The notes: generated by a model not told the origin, from the letters alone. 64,000 bases of DNA from Rhizobium pisi (GCF_003938655.1 NZ_RJJT01000030.1:1-64000), one strand, 5' to 3'; counted from the first letter of the stretch, positions 51,355 to 60,865 are shown. A program made the numbers and translations.

Positions 51355-52542
51355 ATGAAAACCGACAACCGGCAGAAACTGCGCGTCGACCGCGTCTGGC
51401 TGAGCGAGGAAGCCTGCGATCTCGACGATTTCCGCAGCCTTGCGGAAAAGACGACCGAGCTTGCCGATTACTCCTCGGCGTCCGCGGTCGAAAAAAACGT
51501 GCTCATCTATGACAGCCGCAAGGTGACGGCCACAGCCGCAACACGGGAAGGCCGCCGAGCCGTGCTCGCCGAGATTTGCGAGGCCTTCGGCGAAGGCCCT
51601 GGTGTCGTCGTGTTCAAGCGCGCTTTCGAGGATACCAGCATCATTGACCGCGCGAGCGCTATCTTCGATGCAATCATCGAGGAACAGCGCCGCACCTCGA
51701 CCGGTGGCGGCGATCATTTCGCCAAGCCTGGCGCCAACGACCGCATCTGGAACTCGCTGGAGAAACATTGCCTCGCCGATCCTGCGAATTTCGCCGAGTA
51801 TTACGGCAACGCCATAATCGCGCTGGCAAGCGAAGCCTGGCTCGGCCCGAGCTACCAGATGACGGCGCAGGTGAACCGCGTCAATCCGGGTGGCGCGGCG
51901 CAGTCCGCCCATCGCGATTACCATCTCGGCTTCCAATCTTCTGAGGTGATCGAACAGTTTCCGGCGCATGTGCACCGGCTTTCGCCGGTCCTGACGCTGC
52001 AGGGCGCGGTCGCTCATTGCGACATGCCTCTCGAAAGCGGCCCAACGCTCTTCCTGCCGCACAGCCAGACCTATGTGCCAGGTTATCTCGCGCTGAGGCG
52101 ACAGGAGTTTAGGGATTATTTCGAGGCCAACCATATCCAGCTTCCGCTCGAAAAAGGCGACGTCGTCTTCTTCAATCCCGCGCTCTTCCACGCCGCTGGC
52201 ACCAACCGCTCGGCCGACATCAAGCGCGTCGCCAACCTTTTGCAGGTCTCCTCCGCCTTCGGCCGGGCGATGGAAACCGTCAACCGAGAACGGATGAGCG
52301 CCAAGCTCTTTCCTGCCTTGAAGGCGTTGCAGGACCCGCTTTCACCTGATGAAATCGCCAACGCCGTCGCCGCCTGTGCCGAGGGCTATTCCTTCCCGAC
52401 CAATCTCGACCGCGACCGGCCGCTCGGCGGACTCGCGCCGAAGACACAGGCGCAGCTGATGCATGAAGCGTTGCGGGAGGGCTGGAGCGACGAGGCATTT
52501 GAAACGGCGCTTGCCGAGCAGGCACGAAAGAAACTGAGCTAA
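51355..52542 (+). CDS. PhyH-type Fe(II)/2-oxoglutarate dioxygenase
   Basis: The 395-aa protein belongs to the phytanoyl-CoA dioxygenase superfamily. The iron ligands are visible as HRDYH (His and Asp, about residue 184) and a distal His in LFHAAGTNRS, with a late Arg in IKRVANLLQ for 2-oxoglutarate. In a sugar-type cluster the substrate is unlikely to be phytanoyl-CoA; hydroxylation or oxidation of a small plant or rhizosphere metabolite is likelier. GGGAGGAG precedes the ATG. The gene reads with the SDR and lactonase genes and diverges from a LacI gene. Confidence 0.82.
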   Translation: MKTDNRQKLRVDRVWLSEEACDLDDFRSLAEKTTELADYSSASAVEKNVLIYDSRKVTATAATREGRRAVLAEICEAFGEGPGVVVFKRAFEDTSIIDRASAIFDAIIEEQRRTSTGGGDHFAKPGANDRIWNSLEKHCLADPANFAEYYGNAIIALASEAWLGPSYQMTAQVNRVNPGGAAQSAHRDYHLGFQSSEVIEQFPAHVHRLSPVLTLQGAVAHCDMPLESGPTLFLPHSQTYVPGYLALRRQEFRDYFEANHIQLPLEKGDVVFFNPALFHAAGTNRSADIKRVANLLQVSSAFGRAMETVNRERMSAKLFPALKALQDPLSPDEIANAVAACAEGYSFPTNLDRDRPLGGLAPKTQAQLMHEALREGWSDEAFETALAEQARKKLS

Positions 52543-52556
52543 CTTGGAAGCTGGAG

Positions 52557-52671
52557 CCCCCTCATCCGCCCTACGGGCACCTTCTCCCCGGGGGGCGAAA
52601 GGGGAATCGAGGCGTCGCGGCACGTCCCTTCTACCCAGCGGGGAGAAGGTGCCGGCAGGCGGATGAGGGGG
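52557..52671. repeat. Long palindromic intergenic repeat
   Basis: CCCCCTCATCCGCC and CACCTTCTCCCC on the left (52557-52590) are mirrored by GGGGAGAAGGTG and GGCGGATGAGGGGG on the right (52640-52671). The whole can fold into a large hairpin. This looks like a widespread Rhizobium repeat. It lies between the dioxygenase and SDR genes and may reduce read-through. Confidence 0.65.
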
Positions 52672-52745
52672 CCACACGGCACCAACCTAAAAGCCTCCCG
52701 CACCCACGGGAGGCCATTTGCACATCATCACGAAGGAGGAACCAC

Positions 52746-53567
52746 ATGAGCACGGACCACGGCCGCCTTGACGGCAAGATCGCCATCGTCACAGGCGGCA
52801 CGCAAGGGTTGGGGGCCACCATTGCCCGCCTCTTCGCCGAACGCGGTGCGGAAGGCATCGTCATCTGCGGCCGCAACGAAGCCAAGGGCAAGGCGAAGGC
52901 CGCGGAGATTTCGACCGCGACCGGCACCAAGGTCACCTACGTCAAGGCCGATCTCGGCAAGGTCGAAGACGCGCAGAGTGTCGTGCGCGCCTGCGACGAG
53001 GCCTTCGGCCGCGTCGACGCACTGGTCAATGCCGCCGCCATCACCGATCGCGGTACGATCCTCGACACAAACCCGGAACTCTTCGACGCCATGTTCGCCG
53101 TCAATGTGCGTGCGCCGTTTTTCCTGATGCAGGAAGCGGTGAAGGTCATGCGCCGTGAAAGGATCGAGGGGACGATCGTCAATATCGGCTCGATGTCAGC
53201 CAAAGCAGGCCAGCCCTTTATCGCCGCTTATTGCGCCTCCAAGGGCGCATTGGAAACGCTGACGAAGAACACCGCCTATGCGCTGTTGCGCAACCGCATC
53301 CGCGTCAATGGCCTCAACATCGGCTGGATGGCGTCCGAAGGCGAGGACCGCATCCAGCGCGAATATCACGATGCACCCGCCGACTGGCTGGAGAAGGCGG
53401 CCGCCGGTCAACCCTTCGGCCGCCTCGTCGACCCGCATGAGGTGGCGCGCGCCTGCGCCTACCTGTCATCGGCCGAATCCGGCCTGATGACCGGCTCGGT
53501 CATCTGCTTCGACCAGTCGATCTGGGGCGCCTATGACGGCTCGCCGCATCCCGTCGCTGCCCTTTGA
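52746..53567 (+). CDS. SDR-family dehydrogenase
   Basis: The 273-aa classical SDR has the nucleotide motif TGGTQGLG (about residues 16-23) and catalytic Ser in NIGSMSAKAG with Tyr/Lys in YCASKGALE. It oxidises or reduces a hydroxyl on a sugar, sugar acid or cyclitol with NAD(P). AAGGAGGAACC precedes the ATG. The neighbouring lactonase suggests the product can be a lactone or that the pathway involves aldonic acids. It is separated from the dioxygenase by a palindromic repeat. Confidence 0.88.
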   Translation: MSTDHGRLDGKIAIVTGGTQGLGATIARLFAERGAEGIVICGRNEAKGKAKAAEISTATGTKVTYVKADLGKVEDAQSVVRACDEAFGRVDALVNAAAITDRGTILDTNPELFDAMFAVNVRAPFFLMQEAVKVMRRERIEGTIVNIGSMSAKAGQPFIAAYCASKGALETLTKNTAYALLRNRIRVNGLNIGWMASEGEDRIQREYHDAPADWLEKAAAGQPFGRLVDPHEVARACAYLSSAESGLMTGSVICFDQSIWGAYDGSPHPVAAL

Positions 53568-53661
53568 GAAAACCGGAGCCCGGTATTTCCATTGCCGGGC
53601 TCTGGCACCTCCCAGGATTTGCCGCTAGGAAAAGGCGGTAGCATTCAGGGAGGAAGCTGGC

Positions 53662-54573
53662 GTGGCCGACAATCCGCTTTATGACATTCGCGACGAACGC
53701 TTCGGTGCAATGGTCATCGGCAGCGCAGCGCTCGAGGAGCTTTATTCTGGCTGCCGCTGGACGGAAGGCCCGGTCTGGTTTTCCGACCTGAACTGCCTGC
53801 TCTGGAGCGATATCCCGAATGAACGCATCATGCGCTGGACACCGGATGGGACGGTCTCGGTCTTCCGCTCGCCCTCCAACTACGTCAACGGCAATACCCG
53901 CGACCGGCAGGGCCGGCTGGTTTCCTGCGAACATGGCGGCCGTCGCGTCACCCGCACTGAGACGGACGGCACCATTACCGTTCTGGCCGACAGCTACAAA
54001 GGCAAGCGGCTGAACTCGCCGAACGACGTCGTCGTGCACTCCGACGGCGGCGTCTGGTTCACCGACCCGACCTACGGTATCCTGTCGGATTACGAGGGCC
54101 ACAAGGCCGAGCCCGAGCAGCCGACGCGCAACGTCTACCGCATCGACCCCGCAAGCGGCGCGATCGAGGCCGTGGTTGAGGACTTCATCCAGCCGAACGG
54201 CCTTGCCTTCTCGCCCGATGAGACGAAGCTCTACGTCGCTGATTCAGGCTCGGCAAAACACGAAGTGCCCTGCCACATCCGCGTTTTCGACGTGATCGAC
54301 GGCCGGAGGCTTGCGAATAGCCGTTATTTCTGCGGCCTCGACGTCGGCCATCCCGACGGCTTCCGTTTCGATGTGCAAGGCAACCTCTGGACGAGCTCCA
54401 GCGACGGCGTGCATTGCTTTTCGCCGGAGGGAGAGTTGCTCGGCAAGATCAGGGTGCCGCAGACGGTGTCCAATCTCACCTTCGGCGGCCCCAAGAAGAA
54501 CCGGCTCTTCATCACCGCGACGCGTTCGGTCTATTCGATTTATCTCAAGACGAACGGCGCGCAGTATCCGTAG
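53662..54573 (+). CDS. SMP-30/gluconolactonase-family lactonase
   Basis: The 303-aa beta-propeller has the family residues: WTEGPVWFSDLNCLLWSD (Glu metal ligand), LNSPNDVVVHSDGGVWFTDP and QPNGLAFSPDE with conserved Asn/Asp ligands, and HPDGFRFDVQGNLW. It should hydrolyse a sugar lactone to the acid. The start codon is GTG at 53662 after GGGAGGAAG. It is tail to tail with a thuA-like gene, with one base between stop codons. Confidence 0.88.
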   Translation: MADNPLYDIRDERFGAMVIGSAALEELYSGCRWTEGPVWFSDLNCLLWSDIPNERIMRWTPDGTVSVFRSPSNYVNGNTRDRQGRLVSCEHGGRRVTRTETDGTITVLADSYKGKRLNSPNDVVVHSDGGVWFTDPTYGILSDYEGHKAEPEQPTRNVYRIDPASGAIEAVVEDFIQPNGLAFSPDETKLYVADSGSAKHEVPCHIRVFDVIDGRRLANSRYFCGLDVGHPDGFRFDVQGNLWTSSSDGVHCFSPEGELLGKIRVPQTVSNLTFGGPKKNRLFITATRSVYSIYLKTNGAQYP

Positions 54574-54574
54574 A

Positions 54575-55324
54575 TCAGGCCTTCGGCCTATCGGGGCGCC
54601 CATGCAGCGGCTCGGCGCGGTGCCAGTTCTCCAGGATGCGGCCGTCGGTATGTTTCTGCCGGGCCCAGCGGATGCCGTTCGAGATCACCTTGTGTACGGT
54701 CTTGTCGTGATAGATCGGATAGGTCTCGTGGCCGGGGCTGAAGAAGAAGATGCGCCCACGCCCGCGCTGGAAAGTGCAGCCGCTGCGGAAAACCTCGCCG
54801 CCGGAATACCAGGAAATGAACACCAGCTCGTCCGGCTGCGGAATATCGAAGGGCTCGCCGTACATTTCCGAGGCATTGACCTCGAAATAGGGCGGCAGGC
54901 CCTCGGCGATCGGATGCGAGGGATTGACCACCCAGACGCGCTCCAGATCGCCATCGGGGCTCTCGCGCCAGGAAAGGTTGGCATTGGTGCCCATCAGCCG
55001 GCGGAAGAGCTTGGAATGGTGGCCGGAATGCAGCACCAGCAGGCCCATGCCTTTCAGCACGCGCTGCTGCACGCGGTCAATCAGCCCGTCGCTGACCTCC
55101 TCATGCGCCATATGTCCCCACCAGAGCAGCACGTCGGTATCATCGAGCACACTGTCCGGCAGGCCTTCGTCGGGATCGTCAAGCGTGCCGCGCCGGATTT
55201 CGAAATCCGGATGGGCGATGCCGGCGGCGATCGCTCCGTCGATGCGATCGGGATAGATCTCCTGGACTTCCCTATGGAGCTGCTCGTGGCGTCCCTCGTT
55301 CCAGATGGTGACCTTGATTGTCAT
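54575..55324 (-). CDS. ThuA-like protein
   Basis: The 249-aa protein is a full ThuA-family member (glutamine-amidotransferase-like fold): VLLWWGHMAHEEV, GLLVLHSGHHSKLFRRLMGT, and EMYGEPFDIP with FISWYSGGEVFRSG are its hallmarks. S. meliloti ThuA acts with the dehydrogenase ThuB in trehalose/maltose utilisation, where 3-keto-disaccharides are involved. Here it follows, in order, a binding protein, two permeases and an ATPase, the same arrangement as thuEFGK-thuA. A small AGGCC-TTC-GGCCT hairpin is in its last codons. Confidence 0.85.
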   Translation of the reverse strand: MTIKVTIWNEGRHEQLHREVQEIYPDRIDGAIAAGIAHPDFEIRRGTLDDPDEGLPDSVLDDTDVLLWWGHMAHEEVSDGLIDRVQQRVLKGMGLLVLHSGHHSKLFRRLMGTNANLSWRESPDGDLERVWVVNPSHPIAEGLPPYFEVNASEMYGEPFDIPQPDELVFISWYSGGEVFRSGCTFQRGRGRIFFFSPGHETYPIYHDKTVHKVISNGIRWARQKHTDGRILENWHRAEPLHGRPDRPKA

Positions 55325-55358
55325 GGCATTCCTCGATGTTTGGGCAATGGCTCGGGTG

Positions 55359-56441
55359 TCAGGCGGTGACCGGACGGATCACCCGGCCGGCGGAATCGAA
55401 CAGATGGCAGGCGGCGGGGTCGGCCGTCAGCGACACGCGGTCGCCCGGACGCACGGCGATATCGCCCTCGGCGCGCACGACGATCGGCTGCTCCTGCGAG
55501 CCGACGGTCATATAGGTCTCGACGCCGAGGCGCTCGACGATGACGACCTCGGCGGTGAAATTGCCCTGCCCTTCCGGCGCGATCTTCAGATGCTCCGGCC
55601 GGATGCCGAGCTTGGCCTCGCCCTGCGGCACCGCGCCGCTGGCATCGGCAAGATCGAGCGAAAGCCCGATCGGGCTGGCAAGATGCAGTGTGCCCGCCGA
55701 GGCCCGCGTCGCGGTAACCGGTATGACGTTCATCTTCGGCGAGCCGATGAAGGTCGCGACGAATTCATTGTCCGGCTGATGGTAGAGCGACATCGGTGCG
55801 CCCTCCTGTGCCACCACGCCCTTGTTCAACACGACGATGCGGTCGGCCATCGTCATCGCCTCCACCTGGTCGTGGGTGACGTAGACGACGGTCGCCTTCA
55901 GCTCGCGGTGCAGGCGCTGCAACTCGGCGCGCATCTGTACGCGCAGCGCCGAATCGAGGTTTGACAACGGCTCGTCGAACAGGATCAACGCTGGTTTCTT
56001 GATGATGGCCCGGCCGATCGCCACGCGCTGGCGCTGGCCGCCGGAAAGGGCGGCCGGGCGGCGGTCGAGGTAATCGGTGAGCTGCAAAATCTCCGCAACG
56101 CCTTCCACCTGCCGGCGGATTTCCGCCTCCGGCACTTTCTTCAGGCTAAGCGAGAAGCCGATATTTTCGGCGACGCTCATATGCGGATAGAGCGCATAGG
56201 ACTGGAACACCATGGCGATGCCGCGTTTGTCGGGCGGCACATCGTTGATGCGCTTGCCGTTGAGGATAAGGTCACCCTCATCGATGCCTTCGAGACCGGC
56301 GATCATCCGCAGCAGCGTGGACTTGCCGCAGCCGGAGGGGCCGACGAAGACAGCGAATTCGCCGTCTTCGACAGTGATGTCGACGCCTTTGATGACCTCG
56401 AGCGCGCCGTAGAATTTGCGAACGTTTCGGAGATTGATCAT
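55359..56441 (-). CDS. CUT1 sugar ABC importer, ATP-binding protein (ThuK/UgpC-like)
   Basis: The 360-aa ATPase has Walker A GPSGCGKSTLL, signature LSGGQRQRVAIGRAII, Walker B ILFDEPLSNLD, H-loop YVTHDQVEAMT and a C-terminal TOBE domain with LGIRPEHLKI. A family regulatory tail of about 120 residues follows. It is third membrane-side component of the importer, between the permeases and thuA-like gene; 34 bp separate it from the latter. A glycoside or disaccharide substrate is expected from context. Confidence 0.9.
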   Translation of the reverse strand: MINLRNVRKFYGALEVIKGVDITVEDGEFAVFVGPSGCGKSTLLRMIAGLEGIDEGDLILNGKRINDVPPDKRGIAMVFQSYALYPHMSVAENIGFSLSLKKVPEAEIRRQVEGVAEILQLTDYLDRRPAALSGGQRQRVAIGRAIIKKPALILFDEPLSNLDSALRVQMRAELQRLHRELKATVVYVTHDQVEAMTMADRIVVLNKGVVAQEGAPMSLYHQPDNEFVATFIGSPKMNVIPVTATRASAGTLHLASPIGLSLDLADASGAVPQGEAKLGIRPEHLKIAPEGQGNFTAEVVIVERLGVETYMTVGSQEQPIVVRAEGDIAVRPGDRVSLTADPAACHLFDSAGRVIRPVTA

Positions 56442-56460
56442 CCGTTTCTCTTTCTTGATC

Positions 56461-57372
56461 TCAGCCCTTCACGCCGCCCGAGAATGTCTGGACGAGGAAG
56501 CGCCGCGCAAAACCGAAGGCGACGACGGCAGGCAGCAGGTAAATGAAGGCGAGCGCGGTCAGCAGGCCGTAGTCGATCTCGTTGATGCGCAGGAAGGCGC
56601 GAAAGAGACCGAGCGGCAGCGTCTGCAGCTCCGGCGAGGACAGGAAGATCAGCGGCAAGAGGAAATCACCCCAGGCCGACATGAAGGCGAACAGCCCGGC
56701 GGCGGCGAGCCCCGGCAGCGCCAGCGGAATCAGCACCCGGCGGATGCGCTGGATGAGCGTCGCCCCGTCCATCAGCGCCGCCTCTTCATAGTCCTTCGGC
56801 AGCCCGTCGAAGAAGGTCTTCATGATCCAGAGCGCCAGCGGCAATTGCATCGTCGCAAGCACCAGAATTAGGCCGAGATAACCGTCGATGAAGCCGGTCC
56901 AGCGCATGATGTCGCGGGCATAGCTGCCGAAGATCGGCCTCAGAACCGCCGCTTCGGCATTGTTCAGCGTCAGCAGGAATTTATAGAGCGGCACCACGAG
57001 CGCCGTCGGCGGCAGCACGCGGATGAGCAGGATCGCGTAGAGGAAGGGCAGCTTCCACCAGGCCCGCGTGCGCGACAGCGCATAACCGCCGAGCCCCGCA
57101 AGGACCATGACGAGCAGCGTGGCGCCGCCGACCACGAAGAGCGAGTTGAACAGCCACTTCGCACCGTCCTCCTTGGTGAAGACCCTGACATAGTTGGCGA
57201 AGGTCCATTCCTCCGGCCAATGCAGAAAAAGCTGCGCATTGCCGTCGAACGAGGCGAGCAGTACCCAGAAGAAAGGCACGGCACAGAAGATCGAGATCAG
57301 CGACAGCGTCGCATAGGCGATGAGGTCGGAGCGCACCTTGTTTGCGGTCTCGCTTGGGGAAACAACGGCCAT
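56461..57372 (-). CDS. CUT1 sugar ABC importer, permease 2 (ThuG-like)
   Basis: The 303-aa MalG-type permease has six TM segments, an EAA motif EEAALMDGATLIQRIRRVLI and the usual N-terminal cytosolic tail of about 15 residues. GGAGG precedes the ATG; its stop-to-start distance to the preceding permease gene is one base (TGACATG), so translation is coupled. Confidence 0.88.
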   Translation of the reverse strand: MAVVSPSETANKVRSDLIAYATLSLISIFCAVPFFWVLLASFDGNAQLFLHWPEEWTFANYVRVFTKEDGAKWLFNSLFVVGGATLLVMVLAGLGGYALSRTRAWWKLPFLYAILLIRVLPPTALVVPLYKFLLTLNNAEAAVLRPIFGSYARDIMRWTGFIDGYLGLILVLATMQLPLALWIMKTFFDGLPKDYEEAALMDGATLIQRIRRVLIPLALPGLAAAGLFAFMSAWGDFLLPLIFLSSPELQTLPLGLFRAFLRINEIDYGLLTALAFIYLLPAVVAFGFARRFLVQTFSGGVKG

Positions 57373-57373
57373 G

Positions 57374-58261
57374 TCAGACCTCCACCTTCATCGCCCGGAC
57401 ATAGGCAATGCCCAATATCAGCGAGATGACGAGCGCGACGACAGCGACTGCAGCGCCATATCCGAGCTGGAACGCCGTGAAGGACTGGTTGTAGATATAG
57501 ATGCTGACGACCTCCGTTGCCCCGCCCGGTCCGCCGCGCGTCAGCGCGTAGACTAGGCCGAAGACGGCGATGGTGGAGACGGCCGAGATCAGCATGTAGA
57601 GCAGGATCGTCGGCATCATCAGCGGCAGGGTGATGCGGCGGAACATCTGCGAGGGTGTCGCGCCGTCCATGCGCGCCGCCTCGTAGATCTCGGCCGGAAT
57701 GGTGCTGAGGCCTGCCGTCAGCAGGATCATTGCTGTGGCGATGCCGCGCCAGGTATTGACGACGATGATCATCGACAGCGGGAAGACCTGCAGCCAGTCG
57801 GCCGGCGTGATGCCGAAAAAACTGACGATGCGGCTGAGCGTGGCGTTGTCGCCGCCCGCCAGCATCGAGATCCACATGAAGCCGGCAACGACCTCAGGGG
57901 CGGCGTTCGGCAACAGGATGATCGACGAGAACACCCGCCGGAAGCGGATCGGCCGGCGTAGCGCGAGGGCAGAGACGAGGCCGAGCACGAACTGGCCGAT
58001 GACAGCCGAACCGATGACGAAGACGAAGGTGACGAACAGCGCATTCCAGAACTTCGCGTCGTTGAAGAGCCTGATATAGTTCCTGAAGCCGACGAAGCGG
58101 GGTCGAAGTGCGGCCGCCCCGGTCAGCGCCTCGTTGGTGAAGCTCAGATAGATGGAATAGATGGCCGGATAGATGACGAAGGCCAGAAGCAGCACCAGCG
58201 AAGGCAGCAGGATCAGGAGCCATTGCCGCTCGGCGCGCTTTTCATGAGAGTTTCGGGCCAT
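57374..58261 (-). CDS. CUT1 sugar ABC importer, permease 1 (ThuF-like)
   Basis: The 295-aa MalF-type permease begins with a basic cytosolic tail and TM1 (WLLILLPSLVLLLAFVIYPA). The EAA motif reads EAARMDGATPSQMFRRITLP. It is separated from the binding-protein gene by a 106-bp gap with a stable hairpin and overlaps, in effect, with the next permease (one-base gap). Confidence 0.88.
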   Translation of the reverse strand: MARNSHEKRAERQWLLILLPSLVLLLAFVIYPAIYSIYLSFTNEALTGAAALRPRFVGFRNYIRLFNDAKFWNALFVTFVFVIGSAVIGQFVLGLVSALALRRPIRFRRVFSSIILLPNAAPEVVAGFMWISMLAGGDNATLSRIVSFFGITPADWLQVFPLSMIIVVNTWRGIATAMILLTAGLSTIPAEIYEAARMDGATPSQMFRRITLPLMMPTILLYMLISAVSTIAVFGLVYALTRGGPGGATEVVSIYIYNQSFTAFQLGYGAAVAVVALVISLILGIAYVRAMKVEV

Positions 58262-58312
58262 GGAAGCTCACAACCTTGCCGAATGAAGCGGCTCATCAGA
58301 TGAAAGCGGGAA

Positions 58313-58335
58313 GACGCGGGCGTTGATGCCGCGTC
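58313..58335 (-). other. Hairpin between the binding-protein and permease genes
   Basis: GACGCGG (58313-58319) pairs with CCGCGTC (58329-58335) over a 9-nt loop, with extra G:C pairs outside, 33 bp after the binding-protein stop. There is no T tract. It should protect the upstream mRNA end or partly terminate, as also proposed for the smo operon hairpin. Confidence 0.55.
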
Positions 58336-58367
58336 CCCCGTTCTGGTCTAGGGAAGAAAGCGAATGC

Positions 58368-59660
58368 TCACTTGACCTTGTCGTCGCCGAGCGTTTCCTT
58401 GACATAGTCGACAAGGATCTTCTGGGCGCCGGAGGCATCGGTTTCCTTACGCAGCAGCGCTTCTGTGGCCCGCGCGACACCTTCCGAGACCGTGCCGAAG
58501 CCGGAGGCCTGCTTCAGGAACACGCCGTTTTCAGCCGCAGCATGGATCGGAACCAGCTCCGTCAGCTTCTGGAAGTCGGCATTCTTTGCCGCATCCTTGC
58601 TGGCCGGAATGTTGCCGATGCGCGCGGCATAGGAAACCTGCGTCTCGATCGAGCCGATCTCCATCAGCGCCTTGATCGCGAGCTCCGTATTGGCCGACTT
58701 GGAATTGACCGCCCACGGTGCGGCGAGGTTGGCAAGCACGTACTGGCCGCTGTTCTGACCGGGAACCGTCCAGGTGCCGACCACCTTCGTCACCTCAGGG
58801 ATCGGGTTCTTGCTTTCGCGGCCCCAGTCGAAAATATAGCACCAGGAGCCGCAGGTGGTCGCGACGAGCTTGCCGGCCGGGAACAGCTGGTACTTCGGCA
58901 CGACCCAGGGCTCAGGCCCGAGCAACGGCTGCGTCGGCATCAGATCCTTGTCGATCAACTCCTTGTAGACATCGAAGACGTCCTTGATGCCCTCGCCATT
59001 GAGGTCGAGCTTGCCGTCGGCATCGGCAAGCTGCGGCGTCTTGGAACCGACGAGCAGGTGCTGGAAGCCTTCGTCGAAGGCGCCGCTTCCCCAGGAGACG
59101 CCGGCCGGGAAGAGCAGGCCATAGGCGCCGGTCTTCTGCTTGATCTCGGCGGCGCGGTCGAGAAGTTCCCGCCAGGTCTTCGGCTGTTCGGTCGAGATGC
59201 CGGCCTTTTCGAGAACGTCCTTGCGGTAGTAGATTTCCTGGATACCGAGCATGAACGGCATCACATAGGTTTCACCGTCGGGGCTGACGGCAAGTTCCTT
59301 GGCGACGTCATAGAGGTTGGCGTAGCCGTCCCAGGCCTTGAACTCCTTGGTAACAGGCGCGAGATAGCCGGCTTCCACCATGTCGGCGACGGCCGCCGTC
59401 GTCGGAATGGAGAACAGGTCGGGTGCGTTGCCGGCGCCGAGCTCCGTCAGAAGCTTGGTCAGGTAATCCTTGTCGGGCGCCGGATACTCGATGACCTCGA
59501 CGGTCACGCCATACTTCTTTTCGATCCGCTCGACGGTCGACTTCATCGCGTCGATGCCCGCCTGACCGTGATTTGCAATTCTGATTGTCTCAGCCTGCGC
59601 CAGCGTCGAAACCGCGCTCAGCAGAATGGCGCACAGGCCGCCAAGAACCGTCTTCTTCAT
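58368..59660 (-). CDS. CUT1 sugar ABC importer, periplasmic binding protein (ThuE-like)
   Basis: The 430-aa binding protein has a signal peptide (residues 1-23, cleaved after LAQA), then the fold typical of MalE/ThuE-type proteins with APDLFSIPTTAAVADMVEAG and GAYGLLFPAGVSWGSGAFDEG (in part). GGGAGG precedes the ATG. It diverges from a Gfo/Idh/MocA gene with candidate operators between them. It delivers a glycoside or disaccharide to the permeases. Confidence 0.88.
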   Translation of the reverse strand: MKKTVLGGLCAILLSAVSTLAQAETIRIANHGQAGIDAMKSTVERIEKKYGVTVEVIEYPAPDKDYLTKLLTELGAGNAPDLFSIPTTAAVADMVEAGYLAPVTKEFKAWDGYANLYDVAKELAVSPDGETYVMPFMLGIQEIYYRKDVLEKAGISTEQPKTWRELLDRAAEIKQKTGAYGLLFPAGVSWGSGAFDEGFQHLLVGSKTPQLADADGKLDLNGEGIKDVFDVYKELIDKDLMPTQPLLGPEPWVVPKYQLFPAGKLVATTCGSWCYIFDWGRESKNPIPEVTKVVGTWTVPGQNSGQYVLANLAAPWAVNSKSANTELAIKALMEIGSIETQVSYAARIGNIPASKDAAKNADFQKLTELVPIHAAAENGVFLKQASGFGTVSEGVARATEALLRKETDASGAQKILVDYVKETLGDDKVK

Positions 59661-59820
59661 GGAAGTCCTCCCTTTTTAGAGATACGGCGCCCTCCAGCAC
59701 CGGCCGCCAAAATGTACACGCATTCCAAATGCTGGCAAGACGGATTTTGAAAAGATTCGAAACTGAAATTTAATATGTTGATATTACTTACATATCTAAC
59801 ACTTGTCTTCGTTATGCCGT

Positions 59821-59840
59821 TTGTGTAATCGTGTGCACAA
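59821..59840. promoter_or_regulatory. Candidate LacI-family operator
   Basis: TTGTG (59821-59825) and CACAA (59836-59840) are inverted repeats, and TGTGCACA (59832-59839) is a perfect internal palindrome. It lies 21 bp upstream of the dehydrogenase ATG and 160 bp from the divergent importer gene. A LacI regulator encoded just downstream is a likely ligand. A related TGTACA is at 59713-59718. Confidence 0.4.
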
Positions 59841-59860
59841 TCCATTCAGGGAGGAATTTC

Positions 59861-60865
59861 ATGTCTGAGAAATTGCGCCTCGGCGTCATCGGCGCGGGCT
59901 TGAAGGCGGCGGAATATGCCGCGAGCTGGGCCACGATGCCGGAGATCGAATTCGCAGCGCTGGCGGACACTACGGCGGCCTCGCGCCAGCGCCTGATTGA
60001 CGTCTGCCTCGCCGCCGGCGCGCCGGAACCGAGGAGCTTCGCGGACTATCGCCGGATGCTCGCCGAAATGAGGGGCGAACTCGATATCGTCTATATCTCC
60101 ACCCCGCATGCCTTCCATGCCGAGCAGGCGACCGCCGTCGCCGAGGCCGGCCTCGATCTCTTCCTGGAAAAGCCGATGGTGACGACGGTCACTGAGGCCG
60201 AGCGACTGATCGCCGCGCAGAAGAAGAGCGGCGTCACCATCGTCACCGCCTTCCAGGGCGGCCTGTCGCCGCTGGTGCTCGATACGCGCAGGCGCGCACT
60301 TGCCGGCGAATTCGGCGAGCTGATCGCCATATCGGGCATGATCTGGGAAAGCTGGTCGTCCAACTACGACGGCCATTGGAAGCAGCAGCCTGAAATATCA
60401 GGCGGCGGCTTCATGTTCGATACCGGCGCCCACATGATGAACACCGTCTGCCTGCTCGCCAATTCCGATTTCGACAGCGTTTCGGCCTATATGGCCAACC
60501 ACGGCAAAAAGGTCGATATATCAACCGCAGTCTCCGCCCGATTGAAGAACGGCGCGCTCGCGACGCTGACGGCCGCCGGCGAAGGCCCTCCCGGATGCGC
60601 CTCCTACATCACCTTCTTCTATTCGAAGGCGATCGTGCGCATCGACGCCTGGGGGGGCTGGCGCGAGATCAGCGTCGGCCGCAACGCCGAGCCGCGCGAG
60701 GAGGCCGAGATTCTCGGCAATCCCATGAAAAATTTCCTCGCCATTCGCGCGGGAAAGATGGAAAACTCCGGCTCCGTTGAAATGGGCCTCAGATTCGCTA
60801 GGCTATGGGATGCAATCAAGGAATCGGCAGCGGCCGGCGGCGCCTCCGTCAGGATCGTCGCCTAG
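59861..60865 (+). CDS. Gfo/Idh/MocA-family oxidoreductase (ThuB-like position)
   Basis: The 334-aa protein has an NAD(P)-binding N-terminus (LGVIGAGLKAAEYAAS) with EKPMVTTVTEAERL (the EKP motif) and a C-terminal alpha/beta domain holding the catalytic GAHMMN motif (Asp-x-x-x-His type DTGAHMMN). Such enzymes oxidise C3 or other hydroxyls of sugars and inositols. The ATG at 59861 has CAGGGAGGA upstream; a GTG ten codons earlier is unlikely. It is divergent from the importer, in the role of ThuB, and is followed 12 bp later by a LacI gene. Confidence 0.88.
   Translation: MSEKLRLGVIGAGLKAAEYAASWATMPEIEFAALADTTAASRQRLIDVCLAAGAPEPRSFADYRRMLAEMRGELDIVYISTPHAFHAEQATAVAEAGLDLFLEKPMVTTVTEAERLIAAQKKSGVTIVTAFQGGLSPLVLDTRRRALAGEFGELIAISGMIWESWSSNYDGHWKQQPEISGGGFMFDTGAHMMNTVCLLANSDFDSVSAYMANHGKKVDISTAVSARLKNGALATLTAAGEGPPGCASYITFFYSKAIVRIDAWGGWREISVGRNAEPREEAEILGNPMKNFLAIRAGKMENSGSVEMGLRFARLWDAIKESAAAGGASVRIVA

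Noticed and set aside
52746..53567. SDR gene considered as the missing smoS
   Set aside because: It lies 20 kb away with a lactonase and dioxygenase and its sequence shows only general SDR motifs; nothing links it to the polyol operon.
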